NCBI GenBank assembly: GCA_020637235.1
Contig: JACJWG010000009.1
Coordinates: 62,001-126,000 of the forward strand
Source: Acidimicrobiaceae bacterium
Lineage (GTDB): Bacteria > Actinomycetota > Acidimicrobiia > Acidimicrobiales > Ilumatobacteraceae
Reading direction: 5' to 3'
Length of the DNA stretch: 64,000 nt
Part shown: positions 24,425-32,933 of the stretch, piece after piece
Numbering within the stretch: the first letter of the stretch is position 1
Layout of the letters: the number at the start of each line of letters is the position of its first letter
The notes under the pieces: generated by a model
Told to the model about the DNA's origin: nothing
The model's input: the letters and a program-made list of their open reading frames with translations, nothing else
Database searches by the model: none
Position numbers and translations under genes: made by a program

Positions 24425-26698
24425 TCAGGGGGTGTTGAGGGTTCGGGAGTCGTGGGCGCGCACGGGGGTGACCGGCACGAAGCGCAGATCGGCCCCGGGC
24501 GCGAACGTGCCCTGCAGATCGACCACGACGTGCGTCGGGTTCGACGTGTACACACAGAACGAGCCGTCGGCGTCGAGCGGGACGACCGCGACGTTGGCGG
24601 TGATCCGGCCGACGGTGGTGTTGCCGTTCGACTTCGTCTGTGGTCCGGGCACCAGCGCCGAACACCGGTCGGCGGTGACGTAGCCGGGCGCTCGGGCGTC
24701 GGTGAGGGTGAGGTTGACCAACGCTGCCGATGCGCCGGCCGGGCCCTGCACCCGGAGCATCGCGCCCGCCCCGGGGCGGTCGCCCGTGCGTGTGTCGAGC
24801 AGGCGAGCGGCCGTCTGCGACTGGAATCCCCAACCGCCCGTCGACGCCGGTGCGAAGTACCCCTGCACGTCGACGATCTTCTGCGCGGTCGCGCTCGACC
24901 ACGTGCAGATCTGCGATCCGCCGGACGCCGACGACGACGGCACGACCGCCAGGTTGGCCACGGTGGCACCGGCGGTGAAGTTGGTGTTCGACCGGGTCTG
25001 CGGGCCCGGGGTGAGCGAGACGCACGAGTCGGCCGTCAGGTAGCCGGCGGACGCAGGGGCGGTGACGGTGAGGTTGGTGAGCATCGCGACGGCGTTCGCC
25101 GGCACGAGGGGCGTGGTGACGGCGAGTTCCGTGCCGGCGGCCACCGGCCCCTGACGGCCACACGACCCGCCCGCAGCACAGAAGGTGTCGGTCCGGGTGT
25201 CGAGCAGCCGCTGCGGCGGCACGACGTGCAGGACGGCACCGGCCGTGCCCGCAGCCGCGGACGGGACGAAGAAGCCCTGTACGTCGACGACGGTGTCCAT
25301 CGGCTGCGACTGGAACAGGCAGAACCGTCCCTGCGCGTCGACGGGCACCACCGACAGGTTGGCCGACACGATGTTCGGCGTGGCGTTGCCGTTGGACGAC
25401 GCCCGCGGACCGGAGATGGCCGAGCACGCCTCGGCGGTCACGAAGCCGGCGCCGGCGGCACCGACGAGCGTGATGTTGACGACGGCGGCGGTCGCACCGG
25501 CGGGCGCGGTGGTCTGGACCACCGTGCGCCACCCCGCGCGGGGTTGCTCGGCGTCGGTGAGGCAACGTGTGGTCACCGCACCGGCATCGTCGGCGACGGG
25601 GAGGCAGGTGCGCGTCGGTGGGACGGCCGGCACCCCGCTGGCCCGGAACGCGGCGATGGCCTTCGCCTGAGCCGGCGTGCCACGGAACTCGAAGTGCATG
25701 GTGTCGCGCAGCACCGAGGTCTTCTCGGCCTGCGGCGAGGCGCAGCCACCTCCCCAGCCGTAGCCGCCCCAGTACAGGCCCCACGTCTCGGCCACCTGCA
25801 CCACCCACTGCGGGATGTCGCTCTTCATCGGCGTCGCACAGGCGGTCGCGCCGTCGACACCTCGGTAGGTGAGCTCGGGGTTCGCGGTGGTGTTCATGTC
25901 GACCGCGAGGCCCCACGAATGGTTCGAGAGGCTCGACTTCGTGAGGCCCTCGCAGCTCTTGCGGCTGTTCGACGTGCAGCGGAAGACGTAGGTGCCGAGG
26001 TCGTTGATCTTGTACCCGCGGGCCACGATCTCCCGGAGGAAGCCCTCGAACAACGGCTGCGCCTCGGGCATCGAACGGACCTGGTTCACCGCCACCGGCC
26101 CGAACTTCGAGGTGTTGCCGACGAGCAGGGTCTCCCAATCGGCCAGTGCGGGCGACTTGTTGTAGCCCCAGCCGAGCCAGTTCCAGCCCGTGGGCGGGAA
26201 CGGCCCGCCGATCGCGGTCTCGAGGATGCCGAGCATCTCGGCGGTGGCCTGGTCGACGATGCCGGTCGGCTCGAGGCCGTTCGTGCTCTGGAAGGTCTTC
26301 ACGGAGGTCTCGGTCGCCGGACCGAAGGATCCGTCGACGAAGGTGGTGACGCCGTGGTCGACGAGTGCCTGCTGGAGGACGGTGACCCGGCTGCCGGCGT
26401 CGCCGCGTTGCAGCGGGACCCACTCGGTCGGGACCGGCCCCGCTTCGGGCGTCGGGAACGGCGGCGACGGCCAGCCGCGTGCCTCGGGTGCGCCGCTGCC
26501 GTCGAGCAGGCAACCGGCCACGTTGCCCGAGGTCTTCTGGGCATCGCTGCACTTCGCGGGCATCGTCGGCAGCACCCAGGCCGTCGTGTCATCGGCCGCG
26601 AGCGCGGTCTCGACGGTGCCGAGCGACGTGGGTGCGACGCCGGCGACGGCCCCGAGGACCGTCGCACACGCGACGAGGAAGCTGCCTCCGGCCCGCAT
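24425..26698 (-). CDS. Secreted peptidoglycan-binding M15 (VanY-like) peptidase with three C-terminal repeat domains
   Basis: This 757-residue exported protein has a signal peptide (FLVACATVLGAVAGVAP) and an Ala-rich cleavage region. A peptidoglycan-binding domain follows (about 93-152: LQRGDAGSRVTVLQQALVDH). The M15 zinc peptidase domain has SNHSWGLAVDMN and the C-terminal DTMHFEF, which supply His/Asp/His ligands. Residues from about 395 to the end carry three copies of a beta domain, each ending in a VVDVQGFF/VDVQGYF/VDLQGTF strand. It probably trims or binds cell-wall peptides outside the membrane. The repeats resemble domains common in secreted Acidimicrobiia proteins. Confidence 0.88.
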   Translation of the reverse strand: MRAGGSFLVACATVLGAVAGVAPTSLGTVETALAADDTTAWVLPTMPAKCSDAQKTSGNVAGCLLDGSGAPEARGWPSPPFPTPEAGPVPTEWVPLQRGDAGSRVTVLQQALVDHGVTTFVDGSFGPATETSVKTFQSTNGLEPTGIVDQATAEMLGILETAIGGPFPPTGWNWLGWGYNKSPALADWETLLVGNTSKFGPVAVNQVRSMPEAQPLFEGFLREIVARGYKINDLGTYVFRCTSNSRKSCEGLTKSSLSNHSWGLAVDMNTTANPELTYRGVDGATACATPMKSDIPQWVVQVAETWGLYWGGYGWGGGCASPQAEKTSVLRDTMHFEFRGTPAQAKAIAAFRASGVPAVPPTRTCLPVADDAGAVTTRCLTDAEQPRAGWRTVVQTTAPAGATAAVVNITLVGAAGAGFVTAEACSAISGPRASSNGNATPNIVSANLSVVPVDAQGRFCLFQSQPMDTVVDVQGFFVPSAAAGTAGAVLHVVPPQRLLDTRTDTFCAAGGSCGRQGPVAAGTELAVTTPLVPANAVAMLTNLTVTAPASAGYLTADSCVSLTPGPQTRSNTNFTAGATVANLAVVPSSSASGGSQICTWSSATAQKIVDVQGYFAPASTGGWGFQSQTAARLLDTRTGDRPGAGAMLRVQGPAGASAALVNLTLTDARAPGYVTADRCSALVPGPQTKSNGNTTVGRITANVAVVPLDADGSFCVYTSNPTHVVVDLQGTFAPGADLRFVPVTPVRAHDSRTLNTP

Positions 26699-26742
26699 GT
26701 GAGAGGTATCGGCGCGGGCGGCGACCCCCTTGAGCCGGCGAG

Positions 26743-26757
26743 CCGGGTGTCACCCGG
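26743..26757 (-). terminator. Short hairpin after the low-complexity secreted protein
   Basis: CCGGGT (26743-26748) pairs with ACCCGG (26752-26757) around three bases, 13 bp beyond the stop of the minus-strand gene at 26770. Confidence 0.35.
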
Positions 26758-26769
26758 AACCGGGACCGA

Positions 26770-27303
26770 TCAGTCGTCGTCGCCGCCGCGGCCGCGCCCG
26801 CGACCCCGACCCGAGTCGTCGTCCTCGTCGCGATCGCGATCGCCGCCGTGATCGTCGTCGCGGTCGTCGTCGCGGTCGTCGCGGTCGCCGCCGTGGTCGT
26901 CGATCGTGGTGACCGGCCCGGTGGAGGCCGGGACGCTCACATCGGGGATGGAGGTGTCGGGTGCGGACGTGCCGGGTGCGGAGGTGTCGGGTGTGCTGGC
27001 GGACGGCGCGGACACCTCGGGCAGACTGGCCGACGGCGATGTCGCAGCCGGGGTGGTGGCGGCCGGGGTGGTGGCGGCCGGGGTGGTGACCGCCGGGGTG
27101 GTGACCACCGGGGTGGTGGCCGACGACGGGTCCGGCACGCTGGTCGCCGCCGGGGCGGTGGTGTCGGGGGCGGCGGCGGTGGTCACCGCAGTGACGCTGG
27201 TGACGGGCCCGTCGTCCTCGGGATGGTCACGGCCGGCGGCGGCGGGAATGGCGACGGCGAGTGCGGCGACGATGCTCGCGGCGACGGCTGCGGAGCGCTT
27301 CAT
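26770..27303 (-). CDS. Low-complexity secreted protein, Thr/Pro/Ala-rich with Asp/Arg/Gly-rich end
   Basis: This 177-residue protein has a clear signal peptide (MKRSAAVAASIVAALAVAIP, ending AAAG). The middle is built of TTPA/TPAAT repeats and of Ser/Pro/Asp units (TSAPDTS). The last 45 residues are alternating Asp/Arg/His/Gly. It resembles a disordered cell-surface or spacer protein; no enzymatic domain is visible. The rich sequence could bind cations. ATG 27303 has an AGGAGG site. Homology by composition alone is not informative, so function is unknown. Confidence 0.7.
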   Translation of the reverse strand: MKRSAAVAASIVAALAVAIPAAAGRDHPEDDGPVTSVTAVTTAAAPDTTAPAATSVPDPSSATTPVVTTPAVTTPAATTPAATTPAATSPSASLPEVSAPSASTPDTSAPGTSAPDTSIPDVSVPASTGPVTTIDDHGGDRDDRDDDRDDDHGGDRDRDEDDDSGRGRGRGRGGDDD

Positions 27304-27390
27304 GGTGGGTTCCTCCTGTGATTCGGTGAGCACAGGAGACCGCGACGGCGGGGCAGGCCGCCATCGGACCTCGGTCGTACGACCTCGCGA

Positions 27391-28161
27391 TCAGGCGCCC
27401 GTCGCGTGGTAGCCGCCGTCGACGTGGATCATCGAGCCGGTCGTCGCCGGGAACCAGTCGCTCATCAGCGCCACGCACGCCTTCGCGACGGCCGACGAGT
27501 CGGTGACGTCCCAGCCGAGCGGTGCCCGGTCGTCCCAGACGTCCTCGAACTGCTGGAACCCGGGGATGCTCTTGGCAGCCATCGTCTTCACCGGACCGGC
27601 GGCCACCAGGTTGCACCGGATGCCCTTCGGGCCGAGCTCCTTGGCGAGATAGCGGTTGATGCTCTCGAGCGCCGACTTGGCGACGCCCATCCAGTTGTAG
27701 GCGGGCCACGCGACCGTGTTGTCGAAGTCGAGCCCGACGAAGGCCCCGCCCGCGCCCATCAGCGGCACGAACGCGTCGGCCAGCGCCTTGTACGAGTAAG
27801 CCGAGATGTTGATCGCCACCTGCACGTCGTCCCACGTGGCCGCCATGAAGTCGTCGCCGAGGCACACCTCGGGTGCGAACCCGATCGAGTGCAGGACGGC
27901 GTCGACCCGACCACCGAAGTGTTCGCCTGCCGCCTCGCGAGCGCTCGTGAGGTGTTCGGGGCGGGTGACGTCGAGCTCGTGGACCGGCACCGTGGTACCC
28001 AGCTTGCGGGCGGTGCGCTCGGTGAGGCTGAGCGCCCGCCCGGCGCCGGTGAGCATCAGGTTCGCGCCCTCGTCGAGTGCGAGCCGAGCCACACCGAACG
28101 CGAGCGACGCGTCGGTGAGCACGCCGGTGATGACGATGTTCTTCCCCTCGAGCAGACCCAT
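27391..28161 (-). CDS. fabI: Enoyl-ACP reductase, InhA-like FabI
   Basis: This 256-residue NADH enzyme reduces enoyl-ACP in fatty acid synthesis. The nucleotide site is GKNIVITGVLTDASLAFGVA. The catalytic Tyr155 and Lys162 lie in AYNWMGVAKSALES, nearly the same as in mycobacterial InhA, and NLVAAGPVKTMA follows. It is in the isoniazid-target subfamily by these motifs. TAGGTT ends 7 nt before the ATG, so it may be leaderless. It is divergent from npdG. Confidence 0.95.
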   Translation of the reverse strand: MGLLEGKNIVITGVLTDASLAFGVARLALDEGANLMLTGAGRALSLTERTARKLGTTVPVHELDVTRPEHLTSAREAAGEHFGGRVDAVLHSIGFAPEVCLGDDFMAATWDDVQVAINISAYSYKALADAFVPLMGAGGAFVGLDFDNTVAWPAYNWMGVAKSALESINRYLAKELGPKGIRCNLVAAGPVKTMAAKSIPGFQQFEDVWDDRAPLGWDVTDSSAVAKACVALMSDWFPATTGSMIHVDGGYHATGA

Positions 28162-28168
28162 GCGGTGC

Positions 28169-28174
28169 AACCTA
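28169..28174 (-). promoter_or_regulatory. Putative -10 of leaderless fabI
   Basis: On the minus strand TAGGTT ends 7 nt before the ATG at 28161, with no ribosome site in between. Confidence 0.5.
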
Positions 28175-28242
28175 GTGCCACCCCGGTGCGGGCCCCGTCG
28201 TTTCCTTGTGGCGCGACGAGGCGGGTGTGCCAGCATGTCCCG

Positions 28243-28920
28243 ATGCGCATCGGGATTCTGGGTGGAACCGGTCCGGCGGGCAGCGCGCTGGCTGCTCGTC
28301 TGGCCTCGATCGGGTACGAGTCCGTGATCGGCTCGCGCTCGAAGTACCGAGCCATGGAGGCGCGCGACGGGATGGTGCAGCGCTGGCCCGACATCGAGCC
28401 GCTGCTGTCGTACGGCGACAACGCGGCGGCTGCCGACTGCGACGTCGTGGTGATCGCGACACCCTGGGACTCGGCAGCCACGACGGCGCAGGAGAACGAG
28501 GACGCGCTCGTCGGCAAGGTGGTCGTCAGCATGGCGAACGCCCTCGTGCGCGTCGGACACGAGTTCCAGCCGTTGGTGCCGCCGCGCGGCAGCGTGGCGG
28601 CGCATGTCCAGGCAGCCGTCCCGCGGGCTCGGGTCGTCGCCGCGTTCCATCACCTGCCGGCCACCGAACTCGGTCATCTCGGCGAGCCGATCGAGAGCGA
28701 CGTGCTCATCTGCGGCGACGACGCCGAGGCCGTCCGTACGATCAGCGAGGTCGTCGGCAAGATCCCCGGCTGCCGCCCGCTCGATGCCGGTGAGCTGTCG
28801 AACGCCACGGCGATCGAGGCGTTCACGGCCGTGCTGTTGCAGTTGAACGTGCGCTACAAGACCCGCGTCGCACCGAAGCTCACCGGAATCAAGCGCGACC
28901 CGCGGGCGTTGCAGGCCTGA
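28243..28920 (+). CDS. npdG: NADPH-dependent F420 reductase
   Basis: This 225-residue protein moves hydride between NADPH and coenzyme F420. The N-terminal Rossmann motif is ILGGTGPAGSALAARLA, followed by IGSRSKYRA, which is typical for NADP binding. VVVIATPWD and the C-terminal ELSNATAIEAFTAVLLQLN fit the FNO/NpdG family. It supports F420 use in this organism, together with the LLM oxidoreductase at 43.9 kb. Its stop is 3 nt from the mshC start, so the two are probably one transcript. Confidence 0.9.
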   Translation: MRIGILGGTGPAGSALAARLASIGYESVIGSRSKYRAMEARDGMVQRWPDIEPLLSYGDNAAAADCDVVVIATPWDSAATTAQENEDALVGKVVVSMANALVRVGHEFQPLVPPRGSVAAHVQAAVPRARVVAAFHHLPATELGHLGEPIESDVLICGDDAEAVRTISEVVGKIPGCRPLDAGELSNATAIEAFTAVLLQLNVRYKTRVAPKLTGIKRDPRALQA

Positions 28921-28923
28921 CGT

Positions 28924-30045
28924 ATGCAGCTGTACGACACCGCCCGACGGGCCGTGGTCGCGTTCGAGCCGGGGGAGCAGGTGCTGATGTACACCTGTGG
29001 CATCACCCCCTACGACGCCACCCATCTCGGGCACGCCGCCACCTTCATCACCTACGACGTGTTGCAGCGGCGGCTCATCGACACCGGTCGGACGGTGAAG
29101 TGCGTGCGCAACGTCACCGACGTCGACGACCCGCTGTTCGCGAAGGCCCGTGAGCTCGGCGTCCACTACCTCGACCTCGCCGCGGGCGAGGAAGCGCGTT
29201 TCGAACGCGACATGGAGGCGCTCAACGCGCTGCCGGTGTACTCCACGCCACGCGCATCGTCGGCGATCCCCGACATCCGCGGCTTCATCGGGATGGTGCT
29301 CGACCGTGGCTTCGCGTACGAGGCGGGCGGCAGCGTGTACTTCGACGTCTCGAAGTTCCCGTCGTTCGGTTCGGTGAGCCACTACTCACGCGAGCAGATG
29401 ATCGACTTCGCCCGCCAGCGCGGCGGCAACGTCGAGGACACCAACAAGCGCGATCCGCTCGACTTCGTGTTGTGGCACCCGTCTGCGCCCGACGAGCCGA
29501 GCTGGGACACGCTGTGGGGTCCGGGTCGACCGGGCTGGCACATCGAGTGCAGCGCGCTCGCGTTGCGCGAGCTCGGTTCCACCATCGACCTGCACGGCGG
29601 CGGCAGCGACCTGATCTTCCCGCACCACGAGTGCGAACGCGCCCAGAGCGAGGCGGCGACCGGGCAGCAGTTCGTGAAGCACTGGATGCACGTGGCGATG
29701 GTGTACATGGACGGTCACAAGATGTCGAAGAGCCTCGGCAACCTGGTGTTCGTCGACCAGCTCCGCACCGAGTGGGACCCGCGCACGATCCGGCTCGGCA
29801 TCATCGAGCACCACTACCGCTACGAGTGGGAGTGGAACGACGAGCTGATGCCGCGCAACCGCGCCCGCCTCGAGCGCTGGCTCGGTGCAGCCGACGGCAC
29901 CGCCGACACCGCCGTGATCGACGACGTCCGCGCCGCACTCGACGACGATCTCGACACGCCGGAGGCACTCCGTCTGATCGACGCGGCGGCCGAACGAGGG
30001 GTCGGGGTCCGCCCGGCAGCAGCGCTCCTCGGGGTCGTTCTCTGA
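28924..30045 (+). CDS. mshC: Cysteine--glucosaminyl-inositol ligase (mycothiol biosynthesis, MshC)
   Basis: MshC joins cysteine to GlcN-inositol using ATP and is derived from cysteinyl-tRNA synthetase. This 373-residue protein has CGITPYDATHLGHA (HIGH-type, near residue 34), GRPGWHIECSAL, the zinc segment PHHECERAQSEA and KMSKSLGNLVFV near 267. Cysteinyl-tRNA synthetase has a longer C-terminal anticodon domain and different text around these motifs, so MshC is preferred. The N-terminus is somewhat shorter than in mycobacteria. It implies that the organism makes mycothiol. Confidence 0.9.
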   Translation: MQLYDTARRAVVAFEPGEQVLMYTCGITPYDATHLGHAATFITYDVLQRRLIDTGRTVKCVRNVTDVDDPLFAKARELGVHYLDLAAGEEARFERDMEALNALPVYSTPRASSAIPDIRGFIGMVLDRGFAYEAGGSVYFDVSKFPSFGSVSHYSREQMIDFARQRGGNVEDTNKRDPLDFVLWHPSAPDEPSWDTLWGPGRPGWHIECSALALRELGSTIDLHGGGSDLIFPHHECERAQSEAATGQQFVKHWMHVAMVYMDGHKMSKSLGNLVFVDQLRTEWDPRTIRLGIIEHHYRYEWEWNDELMPRNRARLERWLGAADGTADTAVIDDVRAALDDDLDTPEALRLIDAAAERGVGVRPAAALLGVVL

Positions 30046-30113
30046 TCGTCTAATCTCTCGTCCGTCGTCGCCGTCCGGGGTGGCGACGAGAACCGAGTCG
30101 GGAGGGCGAGCCG

Positions 30114-30872
30114 ATGAACGCCGAAGGTGCCGGCAAGCTGCAGACCCGGCTCCGTCGCGTCGCTCGACCGGTCGCGCGGAAGCTCTGGGACTTCCAGCTC
30201 GAGGGCTTCGATCGGTTGCCCGCCGAGGGACCGGCCATCTTGTGCCCGAACCACATCAGCTTCCTCGACAGTGCGTTCTTGATGCTGCACGTACCGCGCA
30301 ACATCAGCTTCGTCGGCAAGGCCGAGTACATGGACTCGTGGAAGACCAAGTACGTGTTCCCCGCGATGGGCATGATCCCGATCGACCGCTCCGGTGGCGA
30401 CAAGAGCCAGGCGGCACTCGACACCGCCGAGCGGGTGCTGCGCCGGGGCGAGCTGTTCGGCATCTTCCCCGAGGGCACCCGCAGCCGCGACGGCTACCTG
30501 TACAAGGGTCGCACCGGTGCAGCCCGGTTGGCGCTGCAGGTGGGGTGCCCGATCTTTCCCGTGGGTGTGGTCGGCACGGATCGGATCCAGCCGCCCGACG
30601 CGCCACTGCCGAAACTCCGCGAATCGTGCGCGATCAAGATCGGCCGCCCGATCAAGGTGGAGCGCTACCTCGACCGTGCGGGCGACCATCGGGTGCTGCG
30701 CCAGATCACCGACGAGCTGATGTTCGAGATCCGCGAGCTCACCGGGCAGGAGTACCGCAACGTGTACGCCGGGAAGACCGCCGACGCCGAGCCCACGCCC
30801 GAGGTCGCCCGCGTGGCGCACGTCGGCGATCGCGATCCCGAGCCCGAGCTGGCCGGGGCCGCTGCCGGCTGA
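30114..30872 (+). CDS. 1-acylglycerol-3-phosphate acyltransferase (PlsC family)
   Basis: This 252-residue acyltransferase has NHISFLD near residues 46-52, with the catalytic His and Asp, and the glycerol-phosphate-binding FPEGTRSRDGYLYKG. A PIDRSGGD block lies between them. It probably makes phosphatidic acid at the inner membrane face; other acyl acceptors are possible. A GGGAGGGCGAGCC stretch precedes the ATG. It lies upstream of thrS and near the inositol lipid genes. Confidence 0.9.
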   Translation: MNAEGAGKLQTRLRRVARPVARKLWDFQLEGFDRLPAEGPAILCPNHISFLDSAFLMLHVPRNISFVGKAEYMDSWKTKYVFPAMGMIPIDRSGGDKSQAALDTAERVLRRGELFGIFPEGTRSRDGYLYKGRTGAARLALQVGCPIFPVGVVGTDRIQPPDAPLPKLRESCAIKIGRPIKVERYLDRAGDHRVLRQITDELMFEIRELTGQEYRNVYAGKTADAEPTPEVARVAHVGDRDPEPELAGAAAG

Positions 30873-30923
30873 CCGAAACCCTCCCCGTCGCTCTCGGGGA
30901 GCGCTCGTAGACTCGGAGCTGCT

Positions 30924-32897
30924 ATGGCTCAGATCACGATCTCCCTCCCCGATGGCTCGCAGCGCTCGTACGACGAGGGCGCGACCACTGCGGACGTGGC
31001 GGCCTCGATCGGCGCGCGGCTCGCGAAGGCGGCCGTGGCGGCTCGTGTCGACGGCGACGAGTGGGACCTCGGACGCTCGCTGCCCGACGGCGCCGAGGTG
31101 GCGATCATCACCGCCGATTCGGAGGACGGTCGCCACGTGCTGCGGCACTCGACGGCGCACGTGATGGCCCAGGCGGTCACCCAGCTGTTCCCCGGCGCCA
31201 AGTTCTCGATCGGCCCGGCGATCGCCGATGGCTTCTACTACGACTTCGAGCTGCCCGGCGGCCGGACGTTCAGCGAGGACGATCTCGGCGCGATCGAGGC
31301 CCGCATGCGCGAGATCGTGAAGGCCGATCAGCCGTTCGTCCGCAGTGAGCTGCCCCGGGACGAGGCGCTCGCCGTGTTCGCCGACCAGCCCTACAAGTGC
31401 GAGATCATCGAGCGCGTGTCGAGCGGGGCCGCCGACACCGACGACGCCGGCGAGATCGGCAGCGGCGAGACGATCAGCGTGTACCGCAACTCGCCCGAGT
31501 TCGTCGACCTGTGTCGCGGCCCGCACGTGCCGAGCACGAGCAAGCTGGGCTTCTTCAAGCTCATGAAGGTGGCCGGGGCCTACTGGCGCGGCAACGAGAA
31601 GGGCCCGATGCTGCAGCGCATCTACGGCACGGCCTGGGAGAGCAAGCAGGCACTCGAGGAGCACCTCCACCGCCTGGCCGAGGCCGAGAAGCGCGACCAC
31701 CGCAAGCTCGCGGTGGAGCTCGATCTGCTGAGCTTCCCGAGCGAGCTCGGCGGCGGCCTGGCCGTGTGGCACCCGAAGGGTGCGATCGTCCGCAAGCTGA
31801 TGGAGGACTACAGCCGGGAGCGCCACACCAACGGCGGGTACCAGTTCGTCTTCACCCCGCACCTCGCGAACGCGCAGTTGTTCCAGACGTCGGGTCACCT
31901 CGACTTCTACAAGGACGGCATGTACCCGCCGATGGAGATGGACAACGGCACGTACTACCCGAAGCCGATGAACTGCCCGATGCACTGCCTGATCTTCCGC
32001 AGCCGTCAGCGCAGCTATCGCGAGCTGCCGTTGCGGCTGTTCGAGCTCGGCAACGTGTACCGCTACGAGCGCGCCGGCACCCTGCACGGGCTCATGCGGA
32101 TCCGTGGCTTCACCCAGGACGACAGCCACATCTACTGCACCGAGGACCAGGCGGCCGACGAGATCGCGTCGCTGCTCGACTTCGTGATGAGCGTGCTGCG
32201 CGCGTTCGGCTTCACCGACTTCACGGCCAACCTGTCGACGAAGGATCCGCAGAAGTACGTGGGCACCGACGAGTCGTGGGACCGGGCCACCGAGGCGCTG
32301 CGCAACGCGCTCGAGAAGTACGGCCTCGCGTACGAGATCAAGGAGGGTGACGCCGCCTTCTACGGCCCGAAGATCGACATCGACGTGAAGGACGCGATCG
32401 GTCGCACCTGGCAGCTGAGCACCATCCAGTACGACTTCAACCTGCCCGAGCGCTTCCAGCTCGAGTACGTCGGCGCCGACAACGCACGCCACCGGCCGAT
32501 CATGTTGCACCGCGCGCTGTTCGGCTCCGTCGAGCGGTTCTTCGGTGTGCTGCTCGAGCACTACGCGGGTGCGTTCCCGACGTGGATGGCGCCGTTGCAG
32601 GCACGGGTGCTCCCCGTCGCCGACGCCCACGAGGCGTACGCGAACGAGGTCGCGACGCGGCTGCGCGCCGAGGGGATGCGGGTCGACGTGGTCGATTCGA
32701 GCGATCAGCTCGGCAAGCGGATCCGCGCCGCGAAGCTCGACAAGATCCCGTACGTGCTGGTGGTGGGCGACGACGACGTGGCGCACACCACGCTCGGCGT
32801 GAACCCGCGCGGCGGCGACGTCGAACGCGACGTGCCGCTCGAGGAGTTCATCCGCCGGGTGAGCGGCGAGATCGCCGAACAGCTCGCCGTCATCTGA
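30924..32897 (+). CDS. thrS: Threonyl-tRNA synthetase
   Basis: This 657-residue class II synthetase has an N-terminal TGS domain, an editing domain with HSTAHVMAQAV and CRGPHVPST, and a catalytic core with MNCPMHC (zinc Cys), motif 2 around RAGTLHGLMRIRGFTQDD and motif 3 near the C-terminal anticodon domain. In mycobacteria, thrS stands immediately before the HIT gene and pgsA, which is the same order here with two genes inserted. TAGACT ends 10 nt before the ATG, so the mRNA leader would be very short. Confidence 0.98.
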   Translation: MAQITISLPDGSQRSYDEGATTADVAASIGARLAKAAVAARVDGDEWDLGRSLPDGAEVAIITADSEDGRHVLRHSTAHVMAQAVTQLFPGAKFSIGPAIADGFYYDFELPGGRTFSEDDLGAIEARMREIVKADQPFVRSELPRDEALAVFADQPYKCEIIERVSSGAADTDDAGEIGSGETISVYRNSPEFVDLCRGPHVPSTSKLGFFKLMKVAGAYWRGNEKGPMLQRIYGTAWESKQALEEHLHRLAEAEKRDHRKLAVELDLLSFPSELGGGLAVWHPKGAIVRKLMEDYSRERHTNGGYQFVFTPHLANAQLFQTSGHLDFYKDGMYPPMEMDNGTYYPKPMNCPMHCLIFRSRQRSYRELPLRLFELGNVYRYERAGTLHGLMRIRGFTQDDSHIYCTEDQAADEIASLLDFVMSVLRAFGFTDFTANLSTKDPQKYVGTDESWDRATEALRNALEKYGLAYEIKEGDAAFYGPKIDIDVKDAIGRTWQLSTIQYDFNLPERFQLEYVGADNARHRPIMLHRALFGSVERFFGVLLEHYAGAFPTWMAPLQARVLPVADAHEAYANEVATRLRAEGMRVDVVDSSDQLGKRIRAAKLDKIPYVLVVGDDDVAHTTLGVNPRGGDVERDVPLEEFIRRVSGEIAEQLAVI

Positions 32898-32902
32898 CCC
32901 AC

Positions 32903-32933
32903 CTGGTCGCGGCGGTCAGTCGATCGCGACCAG
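32903..32933. terminator. Bidirectional terminator between thrS and the beta-propeller gene
   Basis: CTGGTCGCG (32903-32911) pairs perfectly with CGCGACCAG (32925-32933). It lies between convergent genes and overlaps the last codons of the minus-strand gene. Confidence 0.5.

Noticed and set aside
28924..30045. Cysteinyl-tRNA synthetase
   Set aside because: The frame is short, lacks the anticodon-binding end and matches MshC text around the HIGH and KMSKS motifs.
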